NCBI RefSeq assembly: GCF_032970905.1
Contig: NZ_JAWJZA010000008.1
Direction: 5' to 3' (one strand)
Length of the DNA stretch: 64,000 bases
Source of the DNA: Veillonella absiana
GTDB lineage: Bacteria > Bacillota > Negativicutes > Veillonellales > Veillonellaceae
Numbering within the stretch: the first letter of the stretch is position 1; each line of letters opens with the position of its first letter. This document shows positions 17,533-25,471 of the stretch, piece by piece. The notes below the pieces were generated by a model that worked only from the letters and a program-made list of their open reading frames with translations, made no database searches and was not told where the DNA came from. A program made the translations under genes and the position numbers.

Positions 17533-18750
17533 TTAACCTAAACTACTAGAATTTAAGCGTGTAATTTTATACCCACATTTTTCAAATTCTTCCGTGATTT
17601 TACGGATATGATCTTCCCCATTTGTTTCAACCGTTACTTGCAATTCTACTTCATGGAAACGGTCGAGGTTTTTGAATTGATTATGGTCTAGCTTGATTAC
17701 ATTTGCATCTTCTCGCGCTAATAACTCAGATACAGCCACCAATTGCCCTGGTTTATCTGGCAAATTAACAGAGAATGTGAATATACGTCCACGTACGATG
17801 AGACCTTTATTAATCATAGATGAAATCGTAAGTACATCAATATTACCGCCACTTAAAATAGATACTACCTTTTTACCACGGCATTTCAATTTTTTGAGTC
17901 CTGCTAGTGAAAGTATTCCGGCATTTTCCGCCACTAATTTATGTTTTTCCACAAGAAGTAAGAAGGATTCCATCAATTCATAGTCAGACACGGTAACTAC
18001 TTCATCAACATATTCTTTAATATAGTCCAATGTAAGACTACCGATGGTACGGACGGCTGTACCGTCTGCAATAGTAGCCACCTCAGCCAATGGTACTGGA
18101 TGATCCGCCTTGAGTCCCGCCAAGGCACTAGCTGCGCCTTCTGGCTCTACACCAATGACTTTAATTTGTGGATTTTTCAATTTCGCAGCTGCAGCGATAC
18201 CAGCTACAAGACCACCACCACCGACTGGTACTAATAATACATCCGCATCAGGTAATTCTTCTAACACTTCAAGAGCAATGGTACCTTGGCCTTCAATGAC
18301 ATCTTCATCATCGAAAGGATGTACAAGGACATAGCCTTTTTCTTTTTGTAAATCTACAGCTTTTTGATATGCTTCGTCATAGATTTCACCATGCAATACA
18401 ACCTCTGCACCATATTGTTTTGTTGCTTTTACCTTGATGAGCGGTGTATGTTTTGGCATCGCAATGACAGCTTTAATACCAAGGCGTTTTGCTGCGAGGG
18501 CTACCCCTTGCGCATGATTGCCCGCAGAGGCTGCAATTACACCACGTTCTTTTTCTTCATTAGATAATTTAGAAATCTTATTATACGCACCGCGTACTTT
18601 GAAAGAACCAGTAATTTGCAAATTTTCTGGTTTAATATAGACGTCATTGCCACATTCTTGGGAAAACACATCACTATGGATTAATTTTGTTTTCACCGTT
18701 ACAGTAGATAAACGTTCACGGGCTTCCATAAAATCATATAACTTATGCAT
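17533..18750 (-). CDS. ilvA: Threonine ammonia-lyase with C-terminal ACT domain
   Basis: About 405 residues. PLP lysine in TGSFKVRGAYNKI (about residue 55), serine/glycine loop VPVGGGGLVAG, and a single C-terminal ACT-like domain (about 325-400, NLPDKPGQLVAVSELLARE). It deaminates threonine to 2-oxobutyrate, the isoleucine-specific precursor. The start MHKLYDFMEA has GGAAGGTG upstream; an ATG five codons earlier overlaps the ilvD stop. Position within the ilv operon favours a biosynthetic role even though the size resembles the short catabolic-type family. Confidence 0.94.
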   Translation of the reverse strand: MHKLYDFMEARERLSTVTVKTKLIHSDVFSQECGNDVYIKPENLQITGSFKVRGAYNKISKLSNEEKERGVIAASAGNHAQGVALAAKRLGIKAVIAMPKHTPLIKVKATKQYGAEVVLHGEIYDEAYQKAVDLQKEKGYVLVHPFDDEDVIEGQGTIALEVLEELPDADVLLVPVGGGGLVAGIAAAAKLKNPQIKVIGVEPEGAASALAGLKADHPVPLAEVATIADGTAVRTIGSLTLDYIKEYVDEVVTVSDYELMESFLLLVEKHKLVAENAGILSLAGLKKLKCRGKKVVSILSGGNIDVLTISSMINKGLIVRGRIFTFSVNLPDKPGQLVAVSELLAREDANVIKLDHNQFKNLDRFHEVELQVTVETNGEDHIRKITEEFEKCGYKITRLNSSSLG

Positions 18751-18764
18751 ACGACACCTTCCCA

Positions 18765-20435
18765 TTAGTCTTCTAAAATTTCGATGGCACCTTGTGCTGC
18801 GGAGGATACATGTAATGCATATTTCTTCAAATATCCTGTTATAGTGCTCTTGAATGGAGGCAATGCAGCTTTACGTTTTGCAATCTCTTCATCAGACAAC
18901 GCCACTTCTAATTTGCCCTTAGGAATATCGATATTGATGATATCGCCATCTTGAACCACTGCAATAGTACCACCTTGAGCGGCTTCTGGAGATACGTGAC
19001 CAATGGAAGCACCACGTGTAGCACCAGAGAAACGTCCATCAGTAATCAACGCTACGTCTTTACCAAGACCCATGCCAGTGATAACGGATGTTGGTGTTAA
19101 CATTTCGCGCATACCAGGACCACCTTTAGGACCTTCGTAGCGGATAACCACAACGTCACCTTTTACAATTTTACCAGCCATGATAGCATCAACTGCATCT
19201 TCTTCATTGTTGAATACTTTGGCAGGACCAGAGTGAACTTGCATTTCTGGATCAACGGCGCCAGCTTTTACAACAGAGCCGTCCTCTGCTAGGTTACCTT
19301 TCAATACGGCAATACCACCAGTTTCATGAACTGGATTGTCCCAAGGATGGATAACATCTTCGTCAACGACCACAGCTGCCGCAGTGATTTCACCTTGTGT
19401 TTTCAATGCCACTGTTTGTGCATCTGTGTGTAGGCGACCATTTTCAGCCAAACGTTTCATTACTGCAGATACACCACCTGCTGCATACAAGTCTTCAATG
19501 AAGTATATGCCAGATGGAGACAATTTAGATAGTTGAGGTGTCTTAGCTGCGATAGCATCAAAATCATCTAATGTTAAGGACACGCCTGCCTCATGAGCAA
19601 TGGCTGGTAAATGAAGCGCTGTATTAGAAGAACCACCCAACGCCATATCTACTGCCACTGCATTTTCGAAGGCTTCGCGAGTCATTACATCTTTTGGTTT
19701 CAATCCCGCTTTCAATACCGCTACAGCTTGCATACCAGCGAGCTTAGCCAAACGTAAACGTTCGGAATATACAGCTGGGATAGTGCCATTACCTGGAAGC
19801 CCCATGCCCAATGCCTCTGTTAAGCAGTTCATTGTGTTGGCTGTGTACATACCAGAGCAAGAACCACATGTTGGACACGCATTATTTTCAATGACGTTCA
19901 ATTCAGCGTCGTCCATTTCGCCAGTTTGGTGTTTACCAACTGCTTCGAATACGTCTGATAGGCCGATTTTTTTGCCTTTATGCACGCCTGCTAGCATGGC
20001 ACCACCACTAACGAATACGGATGGAATGTTCAAACGAGCAGCAGCAATTAACATACCAGGTACAACTTTATCACAGTTAGGGATGAACACCATTGCGTCG
20101 AATGGTGTTGCCATAGCTGTGGCTTCGATGGAATCAGCAATGATATTACGAGTTACCAAAGAGTATTTCATGCCGATATGATTCATTGCTAGGCCATCAC
20201 AAATACCGATTGTGTTAAACTCGATTGGCACGCCACCAGCATTACGAATACCGTCTTTTACGGCTTGTACGACATTTTTTAAATGTACGTGACCAGGAAT
20301 GATTTCATTAAAGGAATTCGCAATACCAATAATAGGTCTACCCATTTCCTCATCAACAAAACCAAGTGCTTTCAATAATGATCTGTGTGGTGCTCGAGTG
20401 ACCCCTTGAGTCAAATTTTCACTACGTGTACTCAT
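18765..20435 (-). CDS. ilvD: Dihydroxy-acid dehydratase
   Basis: 556 residues, Fe-S dehydratase for the third common step of valine/isoleucine synthesis. Cluster cysteines are visible in FIPNCDKVVPGML and CPTCGSCSGMYTANTMNC, with GGSSNTALHLPAI and GRFSGATRGASIGHVSPEA further on. First structural gene after the candidate leader attenuator; AAGGAG precedes the ATG. ilvA follows directly. Confidence 0.98.
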   Translation of the reverse strand: MSTRSENLTQGVTRAPHRSLLKALGFVDEEMGRPIIGIANSFNEIIPGHVHLKNVVQAVKDGIRNAGGVPIEFNTIGICDGLAMNHIGMKYSLVTRNIIADSIEATAMATPFDAMVFIPNCDKVVPGMLIAAARLNIPSVFVSGGAMLAGVHKGKKIGLSDVFEAVGKHQTGEMDDAELNVIENNACPTCGSCSGMYTANTMNCLTEALGMGLPGNGTIPAVYSERLRLAKLAGMQAVAVLKAGLKPKDVMTREAFENAVAVDMALGGSSNTALHLPAIAHEAGVSLTLDDFDAIAAKTPQLSKLSPSGIYFIEDLYAAGGVSAVMKRLAENGRLHTDAQTVALKTQGEITAAAVVVDEDVIHPWDNPVHETGGIAVLKGNLAEDGSVVKAGAVDPEMQVHSGPAKVFNNEEDAVDAIMAGKIVKGDVVVIRYEGPKGGPGMREMLTPTSVITGMGLGKDVALITDGRFSGATRGASIGHVSPEAAQGGTIAVVQDGDIINIDIPKGKLEVALSDEEIAKRKAALPPFKSTITGYLKKYALHVSSAAQGAIEILED

Positions 20436-20496
20436 GATAATCTCCTTATCTCATAGTGCTTTCACTACATCACCTAATGTAATGAGGCACTTACTA

Positions 20497-20528
20497 ACAA
20501 AAAAAAGACGACTCCATAGAATCGTCTT
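20497..20528 (-). terminator. Leader terminator (attenuator) upstream of ilvD
   Basis: Minus strand: a 10-bp stem (AAGACGATTC paired with GAGTCGTCTT, TATG loop) followed by eight T. It lies about 60 bp before the ilvD ATG and about 120 nt after the leader ORF stop, so transcripts starting at the leader promoter must pass it to reach ilvD. Confidence 0.88.
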
Positions 20529-20648
20529 AAAAGTTTGCAATAGTATAATTGTTCTTTACAGGTTCCTTTGTAAAAGCAAGCTAATACACCCTTGGGTTTA
20601 TATATAAAACAAAGAACTAATAAAATATAAGAACTTGTTGATTGTATA

Positions 20649-20759
20649 TTAAGCCATTCGCGGAACTTCTAAGACAGCATGTGTTAAGTTGTTGTTCATA
20701 ATTCGAATGTTTTTAATAATCACGACCAGCGCGATAACCAACAAGCTAATAAGTAACAT
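20649..20759 (-). CDS. Branched-chain amino-acid leader peptide (ilv attenuator leader)
   Basis: A 36-codon ORF preceded by AGGAGG at ideal spacing. It begins MLLISLLVIALVVIIKN; 14 of its first 20 residues are Leu, Ile or Val, much like the composition of the enterobacterial ilv leader peptides. It starts about 30 nt after a good promoter and is followed by a terminator before ilvD. The inference is ribosome-mediated attenuation: stalling at Leu/Ile/Val codons would prevent terminator formation. A small membrane protein is the alternative, because the same residues would form a transmembrane helix. No T-box consensus was found. Confidence 0.75.
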   Translation of the reverse strand: MLLISLLVIALVVIIKNIRIMNNNLTHAVLEVPRMA

Positions 20760-20794
20760 GCGTCCTCCTAAAAAAATCTGTAAATGATGTTCTT

Positions 20795-20823
20795 ATCTTA
20801 ACACGTTATAGAAGACTATGCAA
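20795..20823 (-). promoter_or_regulatory. Sigma70-type promoter of the ilv leader
   Basis: Minus strand TTGCAT (20818-20823), 17-bp spacer, TAAGAT (20795-20800). The predicted start site lies about 25-30 nt before the leader-peptide ATG. Confidence 0.7.
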
Positions 20824-20853
20824 GAGAAACATTCGTCCATTCTACAGAGATTT

Positions 20854-21294
20854 TTAGTTTTCTAAAAATTCCTTTATTTTTGGATTTTCCTGTAATTGTT
20901 GTAATTCTTCGTCAGTGAGCAATTTTACCTTATCTCTGTCTTGGTTTACAAGACATAAAAATCCGATATAATCACCTTTATTGGCTCGGAATTGGTGGAT
21001 AGTATTACTAGGGATTTCAACAAAATCCCCTACTTTCACATCATGAATGGCATCGCCTAAGAGCATCTGCCCCTTACCGCGGAATATCATTACCATATGA
21101 GTATGTTCATGGTATTCCAGTGTAGAGTATCCACCAGGTTTACATTCAAAATAGCGAAATTGACAGGGAATGTCAAAGGCACCATCAAATAATACTTGTC
21201 TCGTTACATCTTTAAAGGGACTGCCATCTTGTTTATAGACTAGCGTATTTACGCCCTCCCAAGTAAAATTCTCTTCATCGAACTTACGAATCAT
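20854..21294 (-). CDS. Cupin-domain protein
   Basis: 146 residues with a single double-stranded beta-helix domain. Candidate metal ligands are in YHEHTHMVMIFRGKGQMLLG (about residues 60-79) and the later NTIHQFRAN. Cupins of this size are often metal-dependent isomerases or small-molecule sensors; the substrate is not evident. It lies 12 bp after the HMA protein and 26 bp before the -35 of the ilv leader promoter, and probably forms an operon with tatA and the HMA gene. Confidence 0.75.
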   Translation of the reverse strand: MIRKFDEENFTWEGVNTLVYKQDGSPFKDVTRQVLFDGAFDIPCQFRYFECKPGGYSTLEYHEHTHMVMIFRGKGQMLLGDAIHDVKVGDFVEIPSNTIHQFRANKGDYIGFLCLVNQDRDKVKLLTDEELQQLQENPKIKEFLEN

Positions 21295-21306
21295 TGCCTA
21301 TACTTC

Positions 21307-21618
21307 CTATTTGAATAAACGTTTCAAACCGCCAAGTAAACCACCAGATGTATGGCTATGTTCAGCATCACGAACGCCTTCTACTTCAAAACCAGTTGCT
21401 TCAATAGCCTTTGTAATTGTACCCACATCTACTTTAGCAGGGTCAAAACTAATAACTGCATCTTTTTCAGGCAAATCTACTTCGCTGCTCATTACACCAG
21501 GTAAACCAATTGTGGCACCTTCTACAGAGGCCTTACAATTACCGCACATCATAGCTGGCACACGGAATACTTTTGTTACATTGCCGTTATTTTCTCCACA
21601 TCCGCAATCTTTACACAT
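21307..21618 (-). CDS. Heavy-metal-associated (HMA) domain protein, copper-chaperone-like
   Basis: 103 residues. The central ferredoxin-like HMA fold carries the metal motif MMCGNCKASVE (CxxC, about residues 24-27). An extra Cys-rich N-terminus (CKDCGCGE) and a C-terminal tail with HSHTSGGLLGGLKRLFK add possible metal ligands. Likely handles a soft metal such as copper; the partner is not encoded here. AGGAGG precedes the ATG. It is 14 bp downstream of tatA. Confidence 0.8.
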   Translation of the reverse strand: MCKDCGCGENNGNVTKVFRVPAMMCGNCKASVEGATIGLPGVMSSEVDLPEKDAVISFDPAKVDVGTITKAIEATGFEVEGVRDAEHSHTSGGLLGGLKRLFK

Positions 21619-21632
21619 AAAAATACCTCCTA

Positions 21633-21875
21633 TTATTTGTCTGCCTCTTTGTGTTTGTCATCATTTTTAGAGCCTACTTCTACATCAATAGTAGTCGCTT
21701 CTTTTACGACTTCTTTTGCTTCGTCAACAGCTTGCTTGCCCCCGCCGACAGCACCTTTGAATTCGTTAATACCCTTACCAAGCGCTTTACCAATATCAGG
21801 TAATTTACCAGGGCCAAACACAACAAGGGCGATGATCAAGATTAAAATTAATTCAGGTGTACCAAAATTAAACAT
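21633..21875 (-). CDS. tatA: Twin-arginine translocase subunit TatA/TatE
   Basis: 80 residues. Short N-terminal transmembrane helix (about 7-22, ELILILIIALVVFGPGKLP), the conserved FGP hinge, an amphipathic helix (GKALGKGINEFK) and an acidic/basic soluble tail. Family architecture is unmistakable. No tatC is present in the window; it may be elsewhere. AAGGAG upstream. First gene of the three-gene tatA-HMA-cupin unit. Confidence 0.93.
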   Translation of the reverse strand: MFNFGTPELILILIIALVVFGPGKLPDIGKALGKGINEFKGAVGGGKQAVDEAKEVVKEATTIDVEVGSKNDDKHKEADK

Positions 21876-22016
21876 AAGGGTCTCCTTGTGTATACATCAT
21901 AGTCACTACCACTCGTAGTGAGGTTTCCTAATTCTAGTGTACATCATGTAATTGAAACTTACTAACATTTTTTACATAACTACACAATTCCAAACTAAAG
22001 AATACAAATACTAATC

Positions 22017-22766
22017 TTACTTTTTATAGGCTGCATCATCTACATACCAGGTGATGGTAGCTTGTGAAAGTACCGCCCCAGGAAGCACTCGGCCGATTCT
22101 TTCATCCCAAGGTGTATCTTCATAATCCCACCGTTGATTAATCACCTTAGATAAAGCAGACCGTTTTGCATCACCTACCACTGTAAACCAAACAGTTTCT
22201 GTTTTTGCCAAAAATTGGAACGTCATAGTAATACGTTCCCACACCTTGCCATCCTCAACCGGCACCACCTCATGATTGAGTTCACGAAGAGCATGAGAAC
22301 CTGCGAACAAGCCCGCTGTATGTCCATCACTACCTAAATCAAGAATAACTAAATCCATGGCTGTTTTTTGGCAACGTTTCAATACGGTACGGACTTCTTT
22401 TTCGTAATTTTCTGCCGCCTCTAATACAGTTTTTCCATTTGTATCAATAGGCAGGAAATGAGCTGCACCACGAACCTTACATAATAAGGTCGGTTTCAAG
22501 CTGGAAAAATAATTATCCGGGTTGGATTGTGGCACAAACCGTTCATCAGTCCACAAAAAGAAAATATGTTCCCAATCAACAGAATCTATATTATCGTTGT
22601 TATTCAAAACCTCTAATAATGCATTAATGGCAGTACCACCAGTAATCCCTACAATACAATGTCCCGTATCGTGAATATACTTATTCGTTACTGCTATAAA
22701 ATCCTTGGCCATTTCCTCTGTCACTGTTTCGATAGTAGGGAAATGTTTTATAATATCTTGAGCCAT
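22017..22766 (-). CDS. pgl: 6-phosphogluconolactonase
   Basis: 249 residues of the NagB/SOL-DevB family. Motifs include GITGGTAINALLEVL, the active-site FFLWTDERFVPQSNPDN and LGSDGHTAGLFAGS. It hydrolyses 6-phosphoglucono-lactone in the oxidative pentose phosphate pathway. No glucose-6-phosphate dehydrogenase gene lies next to it. AGGAGG upstream. Confidence 0.85.
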   Translation of the reverse strand: MAQDIIKHFPTIETVTEEMAKDFIAVTNKYIHDTGHCIVGITGGTAINALLEVLNNNDNIDSVDWEHIFFLWTDERFVPQSNPDNYFSSLKPTLLCKVRGAAHFLPIDTNGKTVLEAAENYEKEVRTVLKRCQKTAMDLVILDLGSDGHTAGLFAGSHALRELNHEVVPVEDGKVWERITMTFQFLAKTETVWFTVVGDAKRSALSKVINQRWDYEDTPWDERIGRVLPGAVLSQATITWYVDDAAYKK

Positions 22767-22854
22767 TACGCAGCCCCTCCTCTTATGTGACCTACCGTCA
22801 CCATATCATGTATTATATACGTTTTACACACAATAGAAAAGAGGGGGAGTATAG

Positions 22855-22919
22855 CAAAAAAAGATACTGGCTATAGCGTATTGTAACACCCGCCGCCACC
22901 ACCAGTATCCATTATCGTA
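22855..22919 (-). terminator. Intrinsic terminator downstream of the enoyl-CoA hydratase gene
   Basis: Minus strand: GATACTGG pairs with CCAGTATC around a roughly 40-nt loop and is followed by seven T. The large loop contains a G-rich run (GGTGGTGGCGGCGGG). Confidence 0.75.
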
Positions 22920-22948
22920 TTATTGTATGAGTAAATTTTCCAAAAGGA

Positions 22949-23734
22949 TTAACCGAATTTAGGGCGTCTACGTTCTGCATAAGCACGTACGCCTTCTTTA
23001 AAGTCCTCAGAGAATCCTAAGGAGGCTTGCAATTGAACCTCTAATTCTGCATATTCTTCCCAACCAGCAAAGAAACTAGCCCACATCATTTCCTTCATTG
23101 CCTTGTAAGATAACTCTGGCCCTTTTGCCAAACGTGTAACCAAACGGTCTGTTTGCTTTTCTAAAGCTTCTGGTTCTACCACCTTGTAAACAAAGCCATA
23201 TTCTTTTGCTTTATCAGCAGGTACAGCTTCACCAGTCATGGCTAATTGCATAGCCCGGTTAATCCCTACAGAACGAGTCAATAGGAACATCCCTCCTGCA
23301 TCAGGTGCCAACCCTACATTAACGAAGGCTTGAATGAATCGACTATTCGTAGATGCAATGCACAAATCTGCAGCAAGAACCATATTAAATGCAGCCCCTG
23401 CTACCGCACCATTAGTGCTGATAACAACTGGTTTTGACATGCGCTTCATGGCAAAAGAAATCTTCATCACCAATTCAGCAATTTCAACTAAAGATTGTTG
23501 ATCATTTTCTTCAACAGCACGTTTCATCTCTTGTAGGTCACCGCCTACAGAGAACACTTTGCCTACTGCATTAATCAATAGTACACGTACATTTGAATCG
23601 GCTTCTGCTGCTTCAATGACACTAAGGATTTCATTACACATAGTAACATTAAAACCATTCGACACATCCGGACGGTTAAAAGTTAATGTGCCTATACCAT
23701 TAGCGACATTGTATAAAATTGTTGTTAAATTCAT
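22949..23734 (-). CDS. Enoyl-CoA hydratase/isomerase family protein
   Basis: About 261 residues from MNLTTILYNVANG, which has GGAG 8 nt upstream; the frame stays open 62 codons further upstream but that stretch is AT-rich and unlike the family. Crotonase-fold oxyanion-hole segments are visible as GKVFSVGGDLQEM and STNGAVAGAAFNMVLAADL. The exact acyl-CoA substrate cannot be read from sequence and no other fatty-acid genes are adjacent. Confidence 0.85.
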   Translation of the reverse strand: MNLTTILYNVANGIGTLTFNRPDVSNGFNVTMCNEILSVIEAAEADSNVRVLLINAVGKVFSVGGDLQEMKRAVEENDQQSLVEIAELVMKISFAMKRMSKPVVISTNGAVAGAAFNMVLAADLCIASTNSRFIQAFVNVGLAPDAGGMFLLTRSVGINRAMQLAMTGEAVPADKAKEYGFVYKVVEPEALEKQTDRLVTRLAKGPELSYKAMKEMMWASFFAGWEEYAELEVQLQASLGFSEDFKEGVRAYAERRRPKFG

Positions 23735-23888
23735 ATATATCTCCATATTCTTTCTAATGCTTGCATTCGATAGTATCAGCCTAGATAATTTAGAAACGTT
23801 ACCTAGTATACATTTAGCAAAACTCGTATCGATATTTTTCGATTGCACTTCTATTATAGAGAATTTTAGATGTAATGTAAAATACTTT

Positions 23889-24620
23889 CTACCATATATT
23901 TCGCTCTTTGTACTCTCCATCTAGCGCCAATAATGCATCATACCGTTCCCAACGGAATCGCTCATTTAAGCTTTCACAATAAGGACCATGATTCCATTCA
24001 TAGCTAGAACATACCGTATACACCGCATCAATGAGGTCCCAATCAAACCGAATATGATCCACATAAGATAAATTAGGATACATATTAGGTACCGTCATAG
24101 GCATAAATGCCAGCGCCTCTTGAAATAGATCAACAATCCAATACGGTCCATAATGAACGGACCGGGACCACACTACATCAGCTAATACATCTGTATGACG
24201 TTCCATATAAAATAAATCACGTCGCAATAAATCTACGGCTACATCGTAATATTCTTTCTTAATAAATCCATGCTGTAATCGGAAAAACAAGTCCTTGTAT
24301 TGATGTGCATAAGTGCGCCATACATCATCAAATGCCAAACTACCAATACATTCTGTGCCTAAGCAATGCCCCATATTACGTGTAATCATGCGCGCCTCAT
24401 CAGATAACGTAACACCATTCTCATCGGACAGCGTGACACTATTCTCACCAGATATCGAAACACTAGTATCCTTTAAATACTGAATAAATCGCTCCACCGT
24501 TCCCGCTCGACTAGAAAACTGATAGCATCCATAGGATTTCCCTCCCCAATCGAGTTCATTGTCAGAAATAGCACCTACATCACCATTACTTTCATATCTT
24601 GCCGATAAATCACCTAACAT
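23889..24620 (-). CDS. Putative lysozyme-like (VgrG-related/phage-type) protein
   Basis: 243 residues, no signal peptide or membrane segment. The N-terminus LGDLSARYESNGDVGAI, followed by GGKSYGCYQFSSRAGTVERF, resembles the first part of lysozyme-like domains in phage-tail and VgrG-related proteins, where the Glu of ARYES would be catalytic. A short tandem repeat (ENSVTLSDENGVTLSDE, 8-residue unit) interrupts the region at about residues 55-72. AGGAGG is close to the ATG. It may be a domesticated phage or secretion-associated muralytic protein; assignment rests on motif similarity only. Confidence 0.5.
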   Translation of the reverse strand: MLGDLSARYESNGDVGAISDNELDWGGKSYGCYQFSSRAGTVERFIQYLKDTSVSISGENSVTLSDENGVTLSDEARMITRNMGHCLGTECIGSLAFDDVWRTYAHQYKDLFFRLQHGFIKKEYYDVAVDLLRRDLFYMERHTDVLADVVWSRSVHYGPYWIVDLFQEALAFMPMTVPNMYPNLSYVDHIRFDWDLIDAVYTVCSSYEWNHGPYCESLNERFRWERYDALLALDGEYKERNIW

Positions 24621-24685
24621 AATGACCTCCTTATAGAAAAAACAACACTGTATCTATTAAGGTATATTCATAGTTGGTGAAAGCG

Positions 24686-24765
24686 ACAAAAAAATCTCAT
24701 CTATTATAAGCATAGACTAATTTAGATAAGTATCTAACATTAGAGTTCAAATAATAGATGAGATT
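24686..24765 (-). terminator. Intrinsic terminator with branched loop
   Basis: Arms AATCTCATCTATTAT (24693-24707) and its exact complement (24751-24765) flank a loop holding a second hairpin (TTAGATA/TATCTAA). On the minus strand seven T follow, so it terminates the transcript of the membrane-protein gene at 24862-25254. Confidence 0.8.
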
Positions 24766-24861
24766 CTTAATTTATTAATAATATGGCTCCGCATCTGTAA
24801 TTTCTTTATTAGCCAGAAAACTACGTATAGCGCCACTCGGCCCATTAGTTAAGGAAGAAAT

Positions 24862-25254
24862 TTATTTTGGTATTGGTACTGCATCGGGTTTAAAGGATGG
24901 TGCATCACCAGCTGGTGCCCCTGGCGTAAATTGCCGGACGGAGAATGTGTTTCCCTCCTTATCCACTTCAATAGTTTCCATTTCTTCTCGGTATTTATTA
25001 GACCGATTGCCACCTCCACCGGGAGGTGGTGTCACTTTACTAGGTGCAACGGATTTGGTAAATACACTCCCGCCTCCACCACCTCGTTTTTTAGGTTTCA
25101 CGGCCCCTTGACCTGGGGTAAATGTACGCACACCATTAACCTCCACTGGTTGTGATGTAGGCGTTGGCCCCCACAAGGAAAACACAATCAACCCCATAGC
25201 GATACCTAGCATGACTATGGCTAATCCAAAGAAAAATTTCATCCCCGATGTCAT
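24862..25254 (-). CDS. Small single-pass membrane protein, Pro/Gly-rich, unknown function
   Basis: About 130 residues. The start at MTSGMKFFFG is preceded by GGGGGAT; one transmembrane helix (about 6-27, FFFGLAIVMLGIAMGLIVF) is followed by a long Pro/Gly-rich, low-complexity exterior or periplasmic region with two FTPG motifs, a GGGGG run and a PPPGGGG run. I do not recognise the family. The stop codon is followed in the same frame by 28 further sense codons up to the next stop. Confidence 0.7.
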   Translation of the reverse strand: MTSGMKFFFGLAIVMLGIAMGLIVFSLWGPTPTSQPVEVNGVRTFTPGQGAVKPKKRGGGGGSVFTKSVAPSKVTPPPGGGGNRSNKYREEMETIEVDKEGNTFSVRQFTPGAPAGDAPSFKPDAVPIPK

Positions 25255-25320
25255 ATAGGTATCCCCCTTCCCAATGGTTCCATTATAGTCCACATTAATA
25301 CATCCCCAACTATTACACAA

Positions 25321-25471
25321 AACTCAACACTTATACACACTTTACTTAGTCATATTATTATACATCATTTAACACTTTAATTCATATTAATATTTTTGGA
25401 TATAAAAGACTTCTACTATATTAAAACTCATTATTTTTTACTAATACACACTCACTTAAATTAAGTGGCTA
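25321..25471. other. AT-rich gap with no recognised feature
   Basis: About 150 bp between the membrane-protein gene and the end of the pseudogene. Very AT-rich; a weak ACTTAA/TTAAGT palindrome near 25452-25463 is the only structure noted. Confidence 0.4.

Noticed and set aside
20436..20853. T-box riboswitch upstream of ilvD
   Set aside because: No T-box consensus or specifier-loop layout was found; the short leader ORF plus terminator explains the region better.
23735..23920. N-terminal extension of the enoyl-CoA hydratase
   Set aside because: The 62 extra codons are AT-rich, unlike the family, and lack a ribosome binding site, while the ATG at 23734 has one.
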